Below, piece by piece: positions 11,322 to 12,394 of a stretch of DNA of 12,394 bases. The stretch lies in assembly GCA_038257015.1 (NCBI GenBank), contig JBBSJS010000025.1:1-12394 (forward strand). Direction: 5' to 3'. Within the stretch, counting starts at the first letter, position 1. Every line of letters starts with the position of its first letter. Source of the DNA: UBA920 sp038257015. Lineage in GTDB: Bacteria; Patescibacteriota; Doudnabacteria; UBA920. The position numbers and the translations under genes are program-made. Under the pieces are notes generated by a model. It was given only the letters and a program-made list of their open reading frames with translations. It was not told the DNA's origin and made no database searches.

Positions 11322-12394
11322 ATGAGCAATTTAAATATGCAAAATATGATTGTGCCGGACATGAACCAGCCACAAACTCCGCCACCACCATCACTCAACC
11401 TAAACAGCCCATCATCTGCTGGTGGTTCTGGAAATAATTCTCGCCGGTTCTGGATTAAAATTATTCTGGGGATTGTGTTTGTGTTGGTTATTGCGATTCT
11501 GACTGTCGGTTACGTAATTGTTGGTTTGGGCAAAACCGCTCTTGGAGAAAAAATGCAGGACAATCTTTGGGAAAAATTAGTTGTCCAAAGCCCAGACGAC
11601 ATTGCTGATTTTGATATGTCTATCACCTATTCCGACTCTGGAACTTTTAAATTCACTCCTTCGGAAATTGCAACTGCTTTTGATGAAAATGCTGATAGTG
11701 AGTCAAATCAAGAACTAGATGACATGTTCGGTTTTAGCTGGACCGATTTGGTATTAGGTTTTAATACAGACACTTACGCAAACTTAGCAGATAAGAATTC
11801 CATGAAGTTGGATATGGATAACGTTCTGACTGCAAAGAATAACAATGCCGATTACCAAGCGAGCTTAAGTATGAAACTCACTGATACTCAATTATTTACG
11901 AAGTATACTTTGAGCGATAACATTATCGCCCTAATTGAACGTACAAGAGAGATGGGTTACAGTAATGGCTTTACCTTGAAAGATAAATGGATTTATGACG
12001 ATGACGCAGAAGTAATCAAAGAGGCTAACGAAGTTTTTAAAGATATTTTTCCTTCTAATACAGAAGGTACACCAACCACAAACAGTGAGGGTTTAACACC
12101 TGAGCAAGAATTGTTGCTACAAAATCGTTTGTTCAAAATTAAGGCTCTGGTCGGTGCATCTTTGATAGATAAGAAACCTGTACTGCACTATCAAGTGGAA
12201 CTTGATAAAGAAAAGTTGAAAACTGTGATTATGGAAAGTTCCAAAATGGCCAATGCTGACAATCGAGATTCTAAAACAGAAAAAATTCTTGAAACTATCA
12301 CCGATACAGTTTTGGCAAAAATTAACACCACCGGTTACGACATTTGGGTGGGAGTATCTGATAATAAAATTTATAAAGCTCAGATCACTATGAA
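11322..12394 (+). CDS. Membrane-anchored extracytoplasmic protein of unknown function, N-terminal part (runs off the window)
   Basis: The frame is open from the ATG at 11322 to the window end, 357 codons so far. A Pro/Asn/Ser-rich cytoplasmic tail (1-41, including PQTPPPPSLNLN) precedes one strongly hydrophobic segment at about 43-68 (FWIKIILGIVFVLVIAILTV...). The rest is a soluble outside domain. It has repeated amphipathic strands (ADFDMSITYSDSGTFKF, ADYQASLSMKLTDTQLFTKY, DIWVGVSDNKIYKAQI), reminiscent of LolA-like or DUF-type beta-sheet domains that bind lipids. That similarity is by eye only, and no family can be named. Type II (N-in) topology is expected from the arginines just before the membrane segment. 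The ATG at 11322 is chosen because it follows the predicted promoter and terminator; in-frame ATGs at codons 6, 9 and 14 are alternatives. No Shine-Dalgarno is present. Confidence 0.85.
   Translation, partial: MSNLNMQNMIVPDMNQPQTPPPPSLNLNSPSSAGGSGNNSRRFWIKIILGIVFVLVIAILTVGYVIVGLGKTALGEKMQDNLWEKLVVQSPDDIADFDMSITYSDSGTFKFTPSEIATAFDENADSESNQELDDMFGFSWTDLVLGFNTDTYANLADKNSMKLDMDNVLTAKNNNADYQASLSMKLTDTQLFTKYTLSDNIIALIERTREMGYSNGFTLKDKWIYDDDAEVIKEANEVFKDIFPSNTEGTPTTNSEGLTPEQELLLQNRLFKIKALVGASLIDKKPVLHYQVELDKEKLKTVIMESSKMANADNRDSKTEKILETITDTVLAKINTTGYDIWVGVSDNKIYKAQITM

Noticed and set aside
1..12394. Alternative genetic code (TGA as Gly or Trp, as in some CPR lineages)
   Set aside because: TGA ends the 118-aa gene and the AlkD-like gene at sensible positions, tryptophan is coded by TGG, and no conserved frame reads through TGA.
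1..12394. tRNA, rRNA, CRISPR array, riboswitch or insertion sequence
   Set aside because: Reading all intergenic gaps (none longer than about 210 bases) showed no cloverleaf, no spaced direct repeats, no transposase and no long structured leader.

Overview
The window is a gene-dense bacterial chromosome segment of moderately low GC. Short intergenic gaps, standard stop codons (TGA ends at least two genes, so not genetic code 25), many starts without a Shine-Dalgarno sequence, and the gene mix point to a Candidate Phyla Radiation (Patescibacteria) bacterium. The gene mix includes an alanyl-tRNA synthetase with a GPCGPDTEMF motif, several membrane-anchored proteins of unknown function and a small surface-glycan module. 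The lineage is an inference from style; no rRNA or other marker is present to settle it.

Layout. Bases 1-1142 (-) hold the N-terminal 380 codons of alaS, cut by the window edge. An orphan 70-residue gene (1246-1458, -) has its own promoter, ribosome binding site and terminator. An S41/CtpA-type protease follows (1577-2839, -). A two-gene surface-glycan module, GT4-like glycosyltransferase then O-antigen ligase/polymerase, occupies 5655-2878 (-). An acidic 99-residue protein (5725-6024, -) and a membrane-anchored DUF7282-like protein (6104-6601, +) diverge from a 79-bp spacer with overlapping predicted promoters. A GC-rich inverted-repeat island fills 6663-6789. A long minus-strand block then reads, in transcription order, msrA - YvlD-like membrane protein - terminator - msrB - SAM methyltransferase - AlkD/DUF1801 fusion - coiled-coil protein - YgjP-like metallopeptidase (10687 down to 6810). 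The right end is on the plus strand: a 118-residue unknown protein with the clearest promoter and Shine-Dalgarno in the window, and the start of a large membrane-anchored, LolA-like-looking protein (11322 to the edge).

How the genes fit together. MsrA and MsrB repair the two methionine sulfoxide epimers, and the AlkD-like protein is a candidate alkylated-DNA repair glycosylase, so the 7.7-10.7 kb block looks like a small damage-repair cluster. The glycosyltransferase and ligase probably build or attach a cell-surface glycan. CtpA, the DUF7282-like protein, the YvlD-like protein and the terminal gene are envelope proteins.

The most unusual signal is transcriptional. At five minus-strand genes (the glycosyltransferase, the acidic protein, the coiled-coil protein, msrB and msrA) an extended -10 box of the form TGn-TAnnnT lies exactly 6 or 7 nt before the ATG. 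This predicts mRNAs that begin at, or within a base or two of, the start codon (leaderless). Two unknown small genes instead have full -35/-10 promoters, 36-50 nt leaders and a Shine-Dalgarno sequence. No tRNA, rRNA, CRISPR array, insertion sequence or phage module was found, and no gene-free stretch exceeds about 210 bases.
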